In this document: positions 7,922 through 17,453 of the stretch, in pieces
How the letters are laid out: the number at the start of each line of letters is the position of its first letter
Position numbering within the stretch: the first letter of the stretch is position 1
From: JBKBII01 sp046299415
GTDB lineage: Bacteria; Pseudomonadota; Gammaproteobacteria; Ectothiorhodospirales; Ectothiorhodospiraceae
Reading direction: 5' to 3'
DNA length: 64,000 nt
Assembly (NCBI GenBank): GCA_046299415.1
Contig: JBKBII010000004.1
Location: forward strand, 1-64,000
Notes under the pieces: generated by a model
What the model was told of the DNA's origin: nothing
The model's input: the letters and a program-made list of their open reading frames with translations, nothing else
The model's database searches: none
Translations under genes and position numbers: made by a program

Positions 7922-9085
7922 TCAGGCCGTGGCGCCGGACACGCGCGCGGTGAGGTCGTCGATGTAGGCGAGTTTGGCAATCACCGGCGGAACGATCGGC
8001 TGCGGCATCCAGTCTTGCAGGCCGTTGTTGCGGGCCAGCTCGTTCAGACGCACGCCGAGATCGACGAATGCGGCGACGCGGCTTTCGATCGCTGGACGTT
8101 GCGCGTTCGGATCTGAGGTGTTGAGGCTTTGCGGGGCGGCGTTGTCGAGGCTGAATCCGAGTTGCGCGGCAAAGTGAAGGGTTGCGTTGATGTTCAGGTA
8201 CAGGGCGAAGGTCTCGGCAAAGTCTTCCCACGGGTGCATCGACGCGTAGGCGCTGATGAAGTGCGCAGGCCAATCGGCCGCTGGGCCTTCGGCGTAGTAG
8301 CGCTCCAGCGCCGATGCGTAGTCGGGTTGGCGATGGTCACCAAAATGTTCGATGCAGGTGGCTTCGTCGCGGTCGCGCACGAGCAGGTCCCAGTAGTAGT
8401 GGCCGAGTTCGTGACGAAAATGCCCCACTAGCGTGCGGTGACCTTCGTTCATGTCGACGCGCAGACGTTCGCGCTCGACCGAGTCGGCTTCCTTGACGTT
8501 GATCGTGATGCGGCCATTCGCGTGCCCGGTGTAGACCTTTTCGCCGTTGGCCATCGGACGCCACAGGCCGGCGTCGGGGAGGGCGTCGGCCTTGAAGTCA
8601 AAAATGAGTGGGAGCGCAGAATCAAATCGGGTCTGGCTGTTGCCGAAGGCGCCCATGCCGTCGGGCCGGTAGCGTGGTAGACCGAGTCGGTCGAGCGTGC
8701 GGAACACGCGGCGCTTGGCGGCTTCGAGCGCGGCCCAACGCTCACGGTGACCGTCGATGCTGAGGTCGGGGATCACCTCGTTGTGGATGCAGGCGTCGCA
8801 AAGTGTGTCGGTGGATTCGGCGAGCACATGGCGGTTGCAGACGCTTTCGATCTGGTTGGCGCAGGGCCGCAACAGCGCACCGCAGTGATCACATTGACGC
8901 TGGCCGCGGCCGTCGGTGGTCTCAGTGTACGAGGTCACTTTGTGGCAGGCGGGACAAAAACCAGTACCAGCGCCGCAGGCGAGACAGGTGGCATTGTCCA
9001 GGAACAGGACGTTGCCACAGCGGCAGCGATCGTCGAGTTCGAGCGGTGCGTTGGCGGGGCGCGGTGAGGCGGTTGCTTCTGACAT
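7922..9085 (-). CDS. Zinc-ribbon putative metallopeptidase (Peptidase_Mx-type)
   Basis: This is a 387-residue protein. The N-terminal 100 residues hold paired cysteines (C21/C23, C34/C37, C44/C47, C65/C68, C75, C83, C96/C99), a multi-ribbon zinc-binding region. The rest carries H-E-L-G-H (225-229) in the context G-H-F-R-H-E-L-G-H-Y-Y-W-D, followed about 60 residues later by H-P-W-E-D-F-A-E-T-F-A-L-Y. This is the gluzincin-like pattern of the putative zinc metallopeptidase family Pfam Peptidase_Mx. Substrate and role are unknown. It lies between rdgB and hemW on the same strand, a position where I would not expect it from the enterobacterial order. No signal peptide, so presumably cytoplasmic. 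Confidence 0.8.
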   Translation of the reverse strand: MSEATASPRPANAPLELDDRCRCGNVLFLDNATCLACGAGTGFCPACHKVTSYTETTDGRGQRQCDHCGALLRPCANQIESVCNRHVLAESTDTLCDACIHNEVIPDLSIDGHRERWAALEAAKRRVFRTLDRLGLPRYRPDGMGAFGNSQTRFDSALPLIFDFKADALPDAGLWRPMANGEKVYTGHANGRITINVKEADSVERERLRVDMNEGHRTLVGHFRHELGHYYWDLLVRDRDEATCIEHFGDHRQPDYASALERYYAEGPAADWPAHFISAYASMHPWEDFAETFALYLNINATLHFAAQLGFSLDNAAPQSLNTSDPNAQRPAIESRVAAFVDLGVRLNELARNNGLQDWMPQPIVPPVIAKLAYIDDLTARVSGATA

Positions 9086-9276
9086 TGCGGTCGTACCTGA
9101 GCGGTTGGTGAGGCGCCGAGCCGGCTCGGGGCCTCCGCGGCGTGACGATGCGCCGCCATGTTCCCGCGACGATGACGTCGTTTGGACATGAAGCCAATCG
9201 AACAGCGGGCTTGCGATTGGCGCGGTGCGAGAGGTCCGGGATGGGCGGTCGCTGCTTGCGTAGGTGGTTTGCTGCG

Positions 9277-9972
9277 TCAGCGGCGCGCGATGAAACCGGG
9301 TAGGGCTTGCACCAGCGCACGCACGGCGCGCCCGCGGTGGGATAGGCGTTGCTTGACCGAGAAGGGTAGCTCAGCCGCGGTGACACCGTATTCCTCGACG
9401 ATGAACAGCGGGTCATAGCCAAAGCCCTCGTGGCCGCCGGGGGCTGTGGCAATACGACCTTCCCAGGTGCCTTCGGTGATGAGTGGCGAGGGATCTTCTG
9501 CATGTCGCAGGGCAACCATGACGCAGCGATAGCGCGCCTGACGAGCGTTTTTGGGTACGCCTGCTAGCCGTTCGAGCAGAAGCCGGTTGTTGGCGTCGTC
9601 GTCGCCATGCGCGCCGGCGAAACGCGCCGAGAATACGCCGGGCTGCCCCCCGAGCGCGTCGACCTCGAGGCCGGAGTCGTCGGCGATCGCGGGGAGGCCG
9701 GTTGCCGCGGCTGCGTGGCGGGCCTTCAGGATGGCGTTTTCGACAAACGTCAAGCCCGTTTCATCGGCGTCGCTGACGTTCCACTCGCGTTGCGCACCGG
9801 CGATCAGGCCACTGGGACGAAGCAGATCGGCGAGCTCGCGGAGTTTTTTGGCGTTACCTGTCGCGATGACGATGTCGGCGTGCGGCGGCTGTGTCTTGCG
9901 AACCGGCTCGGTATTCGGAGCGGCTTCGCGTTCGGCTGAAGAAGCTGTCATGAGGCGTTCTCGCGGTTTCAA
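9277..9972 (-). CDS. rdgB: XTP/dITP pyrophosphatase (non-canonical purine NTPase)
   Basis: RdgB hydrolyses XTP, dITP and ITP to monophosphates, keeping deaminated purines out of DNA and RNA. The conserved core begins at about residue 33 with I-V-I-A-T-G-N-A-K-K-L-R-E-L. F-V-E-N-A-I-L-K-A-R-H-A, the D-D-S-G-L-E-V-D metal/substrate motif, P-G-V-F-S-A-R-F-A-G, F-G-Y-D-P-L-F and the terminal S-H-R-G-R-A follow. About 30 N-terminal residues are non-conserved, so the real start may be the Met at 9951 (M-T-A-S-S-A-E) instead of 9972. It sits downstream of rph, as in many gammaproteobacteria, and upstream of the metallopeptidase and hemW. Confidence 0.92.
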   Translation of the reverse strand: MKPRERLMTASSAEREAAPNTEPVRKTQPPHADIVIATGNAKKLRELADLLRPSGLIAGAQREWNVSDADETGLTFVENAILKARHAAAATGLPAIADDSGLEVDALGGQPGVFSARFAGAHGDDDANNRLLLERLAGVPKNARQARYRCVMVALRHAEDPSPLITEGTWEGRIATAPGGHEGFGYDPLFIVEEYGVTAAELPFSVKQRLSHRGRAVRALVQALPGFIARR

Positions 9973-10312
9973 AGCGTGTCCTAAGAGGGGCTCGGTGGAT
10001 TGCGAAATGACGCCGGTGCTGGCCCGGCCTGTTGCGTGCGCCGCCGTGCCGGATGTCGCACGATGGCCGCAGCGATCGATCAGGGCGTCTCTAGACTGCG
10101 TTCAGAGGTTCGGCTGTGAGCGCTTGGGCGGCCCTATTCCAACGACGATCGGTCTCGTTGGAACATGACGTCAGTTCAAGATCATGCTTTTAGTCGGTGT
10201 GATCCGAAAAGCCCCGGGTGGCGTGGCTGAAAAGGTCTTGGACGAACACGGGCCGATCAAGGCGATCGCAGCGGCTGGGCGACTGATCCGGGCCGTGAGT
10301 GGGGCGGCGCAA
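9973..10312. other. Intergenic, nothing recognised
   Basis: A 340-bp gap between rph and rdgB, both leftward. The overlapping open frames on each strand are continuations or shadows of rph. No terminator-like hairpin with a T-run was seen. Confidence 0.35.
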
Positions 10313-11065
<753 letters not shown>

Positions 11066-11715
11066 ACAAATTCCTGGTTTGGTGGGGCCATATCAACCCG
11101 TGATAGATAGTCGATGGGCCCGCGATAAGCCATGAACGGCATCGAGGTGCGTCGTGGCCGAGTGCGCGATCGCTGGTCGAACGATCAACGCTCGCTGGTT
11201 GTGAGTTTAACGGCTGAGACCGACCTTGACGGGGCCGCTCAGCCCGCCGGTGAGCCAGCTGTGTGGTGGCTCTGATGCACTCACCGATACCGTCATCACT
11301 GCAGCCATACGAGTCAAAACGGGCGGTTCGGGCGAGCTTATGGTGGGCGGTCCGGTTCTATGTCGGTGTGGGTGCATCGACGCCGAGCAACCGCTCAAGG
11401 TGGTTGCTCGGCCACCAGTATATTAGGTTGCACGAACGGGCCTTCGCGTTGCACATGACGGGTGTGCGTTGCGCTCCGCTATCCGCGTGGGCGGCCTGGT
11501 TGATGGTGTGGGTCAGAACACGTTCTGGGTTTGTCCTTGGGCGAGCGCCGAAGAAGGTTGTGAAAGGGATGCCGTACCGGACGTTTGACGCGCAAGCCGC
11601 GCGTCATCAAACGTCGTGGCATGAACGAGCAAGTGCTGCGCGCCGCAGCGATACAGCAATGCGGCAAGAAATTCAGCGTTTCGCCGATCGAGGCGAGCGT
11701 GAGGTAAACGGGGTC
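11066..11715. other. Intergenic between divergent genes, no supported gene
   Basis: This 650-bp gap lies between leftward rph and the rightward DUF2835 gene. A plus-strand frame is open from 11263 into the DUF2835 gene, but its first 150 codons have no family resemblance and look like read-through of a stop-poor, GC-rich gap. Confidence 0.4.
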
Positions 11716-11727
11716 GTGACGAATCGG

Positions 11728-11949
11728 ATGCGGGTGTACGTCGAGCTGTCGGTCAGCGAGTGGCTGCGTTATTACGCCGGTCACGCGAGCCAGGTCTTGG
11801 TGGTCGACGAGCAAGGTCGGCGGATTGCGTTTCCTGCTTCGGCATTGCGACCTTACACAAGACACGACGGCGTCCGAGGTTGGTTTTGGATCGAGTTCGA
11901 TGATTCCAACCGTTTGATTGCCGTCACTCCGGCGTCGCCCTCGATATAG
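11728..11949 (+). CDS. DUF2835 family small protein
   Basis: The 73 residues from ATG 11728 match the DUF2835 family: R-V-Y-V-E-L-S-V-S-E-W-L-R-Y-Y-A-G, then V-D-E-Q-G-R-R-I-A-F-P-A-S-A-L-R-P-Y-T-R-H-D-G-V-R-G and F-D-D-S-N-R-L-I. An in-frame GTG at 11716 adds four residues and is the better start by spacing from a GAGG at about 11699-11702. The frame continues to 11263 but without homology. The family is widespread in gammaproteobacteria and has no assigned function. The gene stands alone ahead of a small heat-shock protein gene. Confidence 0.75.
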   Translation: MRVYVELSVSEWLRYYAGHASQVLVVDEQGRRIAFPASALRPYTRHDGVRGWFWIEFDDSNRLIAVTPASPSI

Positions 11950-12161
11950 GCGGGTCTGTAGTCGCCCGCGTGCCGTGCGTGCCGTGTGCGTCGTACGACG
12001 CGTAACACTCCGAGCATCGAAGCGGGTTTGCGAGCAAACGTGTAAGCCGATTTCGCGCCCTCGCATGTCTCTGGCACCTCGCTTCGGTATGCGGCGTCTC
12101 TCGAAGACTTTTTCGGCGCGATTTTCGGGCCGTCAAGCGGCGATTTTTGGAGGCGTTCTGT

Positions 12162-12192
12162 GGCCCGAGGCCCCCGTCTCGGTTCTCGGGCC
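12162..12192. repeat. Perfect 8-bp inverted repeat
   Basis: GGCCCGAG (12162-12169) and CTCGGGCC (12185-12192) form a perfect 8-bp stem with a 15-nt loop. It lies 213 bp after the DUF2835 stop and 180 bp before hsp20. There is no clear T-run, so a Rho-independent terminator is uncertain. Confidence 0.45.
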
Positions 12193-12261
12193 CCTTGGTG
12201 TTGTTAGCCATGGTGCTCGGGCGATGCACACTTTTTTGGCCTCTCGTGCGTGCTTCGGAGG

Positions 12262-12289
12262 CTTGAAATCGACTGACATGACTCTACAT
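12262..12289 (+). promoter_or_regulatory. Candidate sigma-32 heat-shock promoter of hsp20
   Basis: CTTGAAA (12262-12268) exactly matches the core of the E. coli sigma-32 -35 box. After a 13-bp spacer, CTCTACAT (12282-12289) partly matches the CCCCATNT -10 box. The position, about 85 bp ahead of the small heat-shock protein start, fits. A second CTTGAAA at 12332-12338 has no matching -10. Prediction by eye only. Confidence 0.4.
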
Positions 12290-12372
12290 CCGCGTTGAGG
12301 GTGAGTGGTTCGCCGACCATAGGCGAGACCCCTTGAAATGTGAGTCATGCAAATCGACGAAGAGGTGGCGAA

Positions 12373-12816
12373 ATGAACCGAGTGATCCATTCCAATGCTG
12401 TCAATCCCTGGGCGCTGATGGGCCAGATGCTGCGAGAATTCGATCGCCAGACTGGCTCAGACGAGCCTGCCGTGACGGCTGATTTTTCCCCGGCCGTTGA
12501 TATTTTCGAGCGCGACGATGCTTATGTCTTGCGCGCTGATCTGCCGGGTGTTCCGGCTGATGCGATCGACATCCAGATGGAGCAGGGTGTGCTGACGATC
12601 CGCGGCGAGCGCAAGATCGAGACTCATGAGCAGGATGGTCACATCAAGCGATCCGAGCGCGTGCATGGTGTGTTTTATCGACGCTTTGCGTTGCCGGAAT
12701 CGGTCGATGCCGAAAACATTTCTGCGCGCGCCAACCAAGGTGTGCTGGAATTAATCATTCCTAAGCAGCCGCAGGTGCTGCCACGCAAGATCTCGGTGCA
12801 GTCCGGAAGCGCTTGA
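12373..12816 (+). CDS. Small heat-shock protein, Hsp20/alpha-crystallin family
   Basis: This 147-residue ATP-independent holdase binds unfolding proteins in the cytoplasm during heat or other stress. The alpha-crystallin domain spans about residues 42-138: Y-V-L-R-A-D-L-P-G-V, G-V-L-T-I-R-G-E-R, F-Y-R-R-F-A-L-P-E and G-V-L-E-L-I-I-P-K. It is flanked by a variable N-terminus and a short C-terminal tail; no clear I-X-I motif. ATG 12373 is chosen because GAGGTGG (12362-12368) precedes it closely; an upstream in-frame GTG at 12340 is less likely. It leads a group of proteostasis genes (CbpA-type J protein, DegP/Q protease) and has a sigma-32-like promoter candidate upstream. Confidence 0.92.
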   Translation: MNRVIHSNAVNPWALMGQMLREFDRQTGSDEPAVTADFSPAVDIFERDDAYVLRADLPGVPADAIDIQMEQGVLTIRGERKIETHEQDGHIKRSERVHGVFYRRFALPESVDAENISARANQGVLELIIPKQPQVLPRKISVQSGSA

Positions 12817-13907
12817 TCGGATTCTCGATGGCTCAAGGAACGCCAATGATGGGTCGCGCCGCGAATAAAGTTGGATGAAAACGGTTCGATGTCGGCGCGA
12901 CCGAAGGCGGCGGTGCCACTCTCTGCCGTGATGGAAGCGGCCAATCGTACGCGTGCTGATCGAGCAACAACTGATTGGGCCCGCGAAGATTTAGCGCGAG
13001 CGGGTCGCGTTTGGCCCGCTCTGACGGCTCGCTAGAATCGAGGCTGATGAAGCGGGTCTGATCAGGCCGTGACTGAAGTGTGCGGCGTGTGAGTGTGTGG
13101 CGCTTGTGCCAAACGTCGCTCGACTGGAGCGGGCCAAGGTCAGCCCGGTTGGATCGGTTGTTGGTCACTGTGCAAGGCGGGTTGCGTTGGCAGCTCGTCT
13201 TGTTTTCGTTGCGACAGGATCAGAGTCGGCAAATACCAACGCAAGGCTTGGGCTCATCTCTACGGGTGGATGTGCGGATTTTGGAGTTTTGAGTGACGTC
13301 TCGACAGGCGTTTGCGATCGCAATCATCGCGCGACTGGCTATGGCTTGGGGCCGTGTCGTCGGGGCTGTGTCGATTGGGCCGTATCATCGCTGTCGCGAC
13401 GGTTCTGTCCCAGCAGGGCGGCGTCGCCGTTGCTCGGATCGAGTCGCTTGGCTCGGAGTTTGGAAGCGGATCAGTCGAGCTGAGTGTTTTGAGTCGGGTC
13501 GTGCGAGACGGGTGGTCCGCCATGCGTCCCTCGCTCGCTGGCTGGTCGGTCGATTGGCGTCAACGGGGGGCGCTAAAGGTCGTGGTGGTGGAGCGCCGTT
13601 ATCGTCGGCCGGTCTGTATCGCGGGTCGATGAGTCTTCGACGTCGAGCTTCGTCCGAGGGTGGTGTTTACGAGTTGACTGATGTGAACCATTTGGCTCCG
13701 ACTCTGACGTTGTGTCTGAACTAGCATCTGGCACCGCATCTGGGGCTCGTTGGGTGGTACCGGGGTGGCCCCGACTGGTGGTGGGCTGATGATGAGATCA
13801 TCGGGTGTATACGGGGGTGGGTGACCTCCAAGGGGTGAGCCGAGGGCGGTCTTTGCGAAGGCGGTCGTTGATTGATGCGCCGGGTACACGTTGGAAGGTG
13901 ATAGAAC
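12817..13907. other. Long intergenic region, no supported gene
   Basis: This gap is 1.09 kb. Plus-strand frames at 13097-13483 and 13293-13724 are Arg/Ser/Gly-rich and unrecognisable. The stretch 13750-13850 is dominated by GGTGG/GGGGTGG words, giving strong G/C strand skew just before cbpA. No RNA gene recognised. Confidence 0.4.
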
Positions 13908-14843
13908 ATGGATCCAAGCAAGGATTACTACCGTGAGCTTGAGATTTCGCGTCAGGCCACGCCGGCCGATGTGAAAAAGGCGTATCGCCGCCTAGTGCGC
14001 AAATATCATCCGGATGTCAGCAAGGAGCCGGACGCCGAAGCGCGTGTCAAAGCGATTAACGAGGCCTACGAGGTGCTGAGCAATCCCGAGCGTCGTCGTG
14101 AGTACGACGAGTTGCGCGCGTTGGGGGCTCGTTTCGGTGCTGCCGGAGCATCCGGTGGCTCTCGCGCGGGACGCGGCTCGCGTGCTGGCGGGTTTGATTG
14201 GACGGGGGCGCAGGGCGCGACTGGCGCAGGGTTTGGTGGGTTTGGGGCCCATGATTTTGCCGATATTCTGCGTCAGGCGGGGCGGCGCGGCTTTGCCCGC
14301 GGCGGCGATATCGAGGCGCGCCTGACCATTACGCTCGAGCAGGCCCTGAAGGGCGATGAGGTGGTTCTGCAACTACCGGGTCGCGGTGCGCAAAAGGTTC
14401 GCATCCCCGCGGGCGCACGCCCGGGCGGCCGACTGCGCTTGCGCGGACGCGGGGAACCAGGGCTCGGAGAGGCGCCTGCAGGTGACCTGCTGTTGACGAT
14501 CGACATCGCGCCGCAGGATGTGTTTCGGATCGATGGCTCTGATTTGATTCGGCAGGTACCGATTACGCCTTGGGAGGCCGCATTGGGTGGGCCGATCGAG
14601 GTGGCGACGCCGTTTGGTACGTTGCGTGTGAAAGTGCCGCCCGGCAGTCAGTCTGGTAAGCGGCTGCGTGTGCCGGGCAAGGGTTTTCCCGGGAAGAATC
14701 CGGGCGATCTATATCTCGAGCTGATGATCCACGTGCCGTCGGTTGAAGAGGCGGGAGATTGGTACCGCAAAATGGCGGCGAGCAGTGACTTTCGGCCTCG
14801 TGATCGCCTGAAAGATGCCGACGATGGCAAAGTCGCGGGCTGA
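13908..14843 (+). CDS. cbpA: CbpA-type J-domain co-chaperone (DnaJ-like, no zinc finger)
   Basis: This 311-residue protein should stimulate DnaK ATPase and deliver substrate. The J domain (about 5-70) starts K-D-Y-Y-R-E-L-E-I and contains the H-P-D tripeptide in R-K-Y-H-P-D-V-S-K. A Gly/Ala/Arg-rich linker follows (about 75-125), and then two C-terminal substrate-binding domains (D-I-E-A-R-L-T-I-T-L-E-Q-A..., P-I-T-P-W-E-A-A-L-G-G-P-I). There is no CXXCXGXG zinc-finger region, so it is the CbpA/type II class, not DnaJ itself. ATG 13908 is preceded by GGAAGGTGATAGA. It lies between hsp20 and a DegP/Q protease gene, all rightward. Confidence 0.88.
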   Translation: MDPSKDYYRELEISRQATPADVKKAYRRLVRKYHPDVSKEPDAEARVKAINEAYEVLSNPERRREYDELRALGARFGAAGASGGSRAGRGSRAGGFDWTGAQGATGAGFGGFGAHDFADILRQAGRRGFARGGDIEARLTITLEQALKGDEVVLQLPGRGAQKVRIPAGARPGGRLRLRGRGEPGLGEAPAGDLLLTIDIAPQDVFRIDGSDLIRQVPITPWEAALGGPIEVATPFGTLRVKVPPGSQSGKRLRVPGKGFPGKNPGDLYLELMIHVPSVEEAGDWYRKMAASSDFRPRDRLKDADDGKVAG

Positions 14844-15038
14844 TGCGAAAGCCCGACGGGCTCGATCAATGCCGCGGATCGCTTTAGATAAGCACGGGGC
14901 AGGATCGCTGTATCGGTTGACGTGGTCTGATCGGCTCGGTGTCCGATTGCCCTGTCGTACCGGCTGGGGCCTGCGGGTTGCAGGTTCGATCGTCGAGTTC
15001 GTTTGCTGGAAAACGCTGCGCGTTGAGGAGGTTTATCG

Positions 15039-16646
15039 ATGCCGACGGGCTTTTTGATGGGACTGCACACCTCGCCCCAACGGCGGCGGTGGCCTGAGAG
15101 GCTGCGCCGCTGGGTGCTTTTGCACAGCGGTCTGAAATCGGGGTCGAAGGCGAGGGTCCGCGTTCGTCGGTGCCGCTCCGTGTCGCGAGCGATGGCAGCT
15201 GTACTGGTGTTGGCGATTCATGGCGCGGCTTGGGCCTCGACGCCAGCTTGGGCTGCCGAGCAGGCGCCGGTCGCCTCGCCTGCGATCTCTGCCGTTGTTT
15301 CGCATGACGGCGCGATGCCGCTCACGGGGGCCAGTGCCACATCGGTGGCGCCCGCCCTGCCATTCGATCCGGCGGCGCCGTTGCCCACTCTTGCGCCGAT
15401 GATTGAACAGGTCTTGCCCGCGGTCGTCAGTATTTCGACCCGGGCACGGGTGGTCGAGTCGTCACCGTTCGCCGGCAATCCGCTGTTTGACGATCCGTTT
15501 TTTCGACGTTTTTTTGATGTTCCGGACACGCGCCGTGAGCGCATCACCCGGGGACTGGGCTCGGGTGTGATCGTCGACGCTGAGCGAGGCCGGGTGCTGA
15601 CGAATTTTCATGTGATCGCGCGGGCCGAGAGCGTTGCGGTGACCCTTGCGGACGGGCGCGAGTTCGATGCGAGGGTCGTGGGTGGTGACGAGCGTACCGA
15701 CGTTGCGCTTCTGGAAATCGACGCTAAGGATTTGCAGGCCATTGAGATTGGCGATCCGGAGCGGCTTCGGGTCGGTGATTTCGTTGTCGCGATCGGAAAC
15801 CCGTTTGGGCTGGGACAGACTGTCACGTCGGGAATCGTCAGTGCATTGGGACGATCGGGCCTGGTGTCCGATGCGATCGATGGCTTCATTCAGACCGATG
15901 CGTCGATCAATCCGGGGAATTCAGGTGGGGCGCTGGTCGATCTGCGTGGGCATTTGGTCGGGATCAATACGGCGATTTTGAGTCGCACGGGGAGCAATAT
16001 CGGAATCGGTTTTGCGATACCGATCGATACGGCCTTGCTGGTTGCCGAGCAGCTGGCGAGCGGCGGGGCGCTGCGTCGCGGTGTCGTCGGGCTCGAATTG
16101 CAGGATCTGACCGGCGATCTGGCGGCTGCGCTCGGCGTGCCAGCGGGGACGCGTGGCGCTGTGGTGGTGGGCGTCGTGCGGGGATCCGAGGCGGATCGTG
16201 CGGGCCTTGTCGAGGGCGACGTGGTGACGGCGCTGGATGGCCGCGAGATTACGTCGGCGGTGCAGCTCAAGCGGCGTCTGGGCTTGTATCCGATCGGGCG
16301 AGCTTTGAGTCTCGTGGTGATTCGTGATGGGCAAGAGGCGGTTTTGTCTTTGCGGATCGGGGCGCCGGCCACGCAAGGTGATGCCTCTGCACGGCGCGTG
16401 ACGCTCGATCACCCACGTCTCGCGGGTGCGGCGTTTGCGCTCGATCGAGACGGTGTGGTCGTTGCGGTGGTGGAGACGGGTTCACCGGCTGCACGCCTTG
16501 GATTGCGTGCGGGGGATCGCGTGTTGGCGTTGAACGGTCGTGCAATCAGCGATCTCGACGGGCTGACGGCTGCGGCCCAGTCGACCCGGACGCTTCAGGT
16601 CGAGATTCAGCGCGGTCGGCAACGCTTGTCGTGGTTCTTCGGATGA
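15039..16646 (+). CDS. Periplasmic serine protease, DegP/DegQ (HtrA) family
   Basis: HtrA proteases degrade or refold damaged envelope proteins in the periplasm. Counting from ATG 15039, a hydrophobic signal at about 52-72 ends A-W-A-A-E, so a start at the internal ATG 15192 would give a normal-length signal peptide. The catalytic triad is H191 (T-N-F-H-V-I), D221 (R-T-D-V-A-L-L) and S295 (N-P-G-N-S-G-G). An LA-loop segment (F-D-D-P-F-F-R-R-F-F) sits near 149-159. Two PDZ domains follow (about 350-430 and 450-530); 535 residues in all. Its stop overlaps the start of moaE by ATGA. Confidence 0.9.
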   Translation: MPTGFLMGLHTSPQRRRWPERLRRWVLLHSGLKSGSKARVRVRRCRSVSRAMAAVLVLAIHGAAWASTPAWAAEQAPVASPAISAVVSHDGAMPLTGASATSVAPALPFDPAAPLPTLAPMIEQVLPAVVSISTRARVVESSPFAGNPLFDDPFFRRFFDVPDTRRERITRGLGSGVIVDAERGRVLTNFHVIARAESVAVTLADGREFDARVVGGDERTDVALLEIDAKDLQAIEIGDPERLRVGDFVVAIGNPFGLGQTVTSGIVSALGRSGLVSDAIDGFIQTDASINPGNSGGALVDLRGHLVGINTAILSRTGSNIGIGFAIPIDTALLVAEQLASGGALRRGVVGLELQDLTGDLAAALGVPAGTRGAVVVGVVRGSEADRAGLVEGDVVTALDGREITSAVQLKRRLGLYPIGRALSLVVIRDGQEAVLSLRIGAPATQGDASARRVTLDHPRLAGAAFALDRDGVVVAVVETGSPAARLGLRAGDRVLALNGRAISDLDGLTAAAQSTRTLQVEIQRGRQRLSWFFG

Positions 16647-17137
16647 CCGCCGCTCGCGCCCACCCCGAATCTCGGCTGCTCTGTGCGCCGATCGTCAGCT
16701 TGACTTCGCAGCCGATCCAGCCGTGGGAATGGGTCGCTGCGGTCGAGGCGGATTTGCCGCTGGCGCGTTTGGGCGCGACGGCCGTGTTTTTGGGACGGAT
16801 GCGGGATTCCCATGCGGGACGCGCAGTGCGCGAAATGTGGCTCGAGCACTATCCTGGCATGACGGAACGGTGTTTGCGCACGGTGGCGGATGAGATCGCC
16901 GCCGCGCATCCGGTTGGGGCGCTGGCGGTCGTTCATCGTGTCGGGTGCGTGCAGCCCACAGACACGCTGGTTGTCGTTGCGGCATGGTCGGGGCACCGCA
17001 AGGCTGCGCAGGATGCGGCACGTGCGCTGCTTGAGCGCGTCAAGTCGGATGTCCCGTTGTGGAAGCGCGAAACGCTGGCTGATGGGACTACGGAGTGGGT
17101 CGTGCGCAACACCGATGGCCGCGAGTCGGATGCCTAG
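16643..17137 (+). CDS. moaE: Molybdopterin synthase catalytic subunit MoaE
   Basis: MoaE is the large subunit of molybdopterin synthase; it takes sulfur from thiocarboxylated MoaD to convert cyclic pyranopterin monophosphate into molybdopterin. Family motifs seen: G-A-T-A-V-F-L-G-R-M-R, L-E-H-Y-P-G-M-T-E, V-V-H-R-V-G, V-V-V-A-A-W-S-G-H-R, and the C-terminal V-P-L-W-K-R-E motif with its catalytic Lys region. ATG 16643 overlaps the protease stop (ATGA), predicting translational coupling to an unrelated upstream gene. The frame is open 12 bp further upstream but that start is less plausible. moaD lies 82 bp away on the opposite strand. Confidence 0.92.
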   Translation: MTAARAHPESRLLCAPIVSLTSQPIQPWEWVAAVEADLPLARLGATAVFLGRMRDSHAGRAVREMWLEHYPGMTERCLRTVADEIAAAHPVGALAVVHRVGCVQPTDTLVVVAAWSGHRKAAQDAARALLERVKSDVPLWKRETLADGTTEWVVRNTDGRESDA

Positions 17138-17219
17138 GCGAATAGGCTGCAGGCCTTGTGTCGTGGCGTGCAGAGCTGTGGGAATCCGGCGTCGACGGGG
17201 GCGAGATGCCCGGCGCGCT

Positions 17220-17453
17220 TTAACCGCCAGTCATCGGCGGGAAGAAAGCCAGCTCGGCGTCATGCTCGATGATACGGTCCCAGTCACTTTGGGTCTGATC
17301 GATCGCGACGATGACGCCTTGGGCGGGTGGTTCGTCGTGCAGCGCGGCCCACACGTCTCGCGGGGTGCAGCCGGCTGCGATGCGTAGCTGAGTTTGTGAG
17401 CGCCCAAATTGCTCGCGTAATGCGGCGAAATAGCGAATTTCAATCGTGATCAT
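17220..17453 (-). CDS. moaD: Molybdopterin synthase sulfur carrier subunit MoaD
   Basis: A 77-residue ubiquitin-like protein ending in P-P-M-T-G-G; the terminal Gly-Gly is adenylated and thiocarboxylated to carry sulfur to MoaE. The N-terminus M-I-T-I-E-I-R-Y-F-A-A-L-R-E-Q is the typical first strand and helix, and the F-F-P-P-M-T-G-G end is family-diagnostic. It is transcribed towards moaE, tail to tail, instead of being co-transcribed with it as is usual. Confidence 0.9.
   Translation of the reverse strand: MITIEIRYFAALREQFGRSQTQLRIAAGCTPRDVWAALHDEPPAQGVIVAIDQTQSDWDRIIEHDAELAFFPPMTGG

Noticed and set aside
13093..13724. Overlapping plus-strand frames between hsp20 and cbpA
   Set aside because: Three frames are open at once and all are Arg/Ser/Gly-rich, as expected of non-coding GC-rich DNA.
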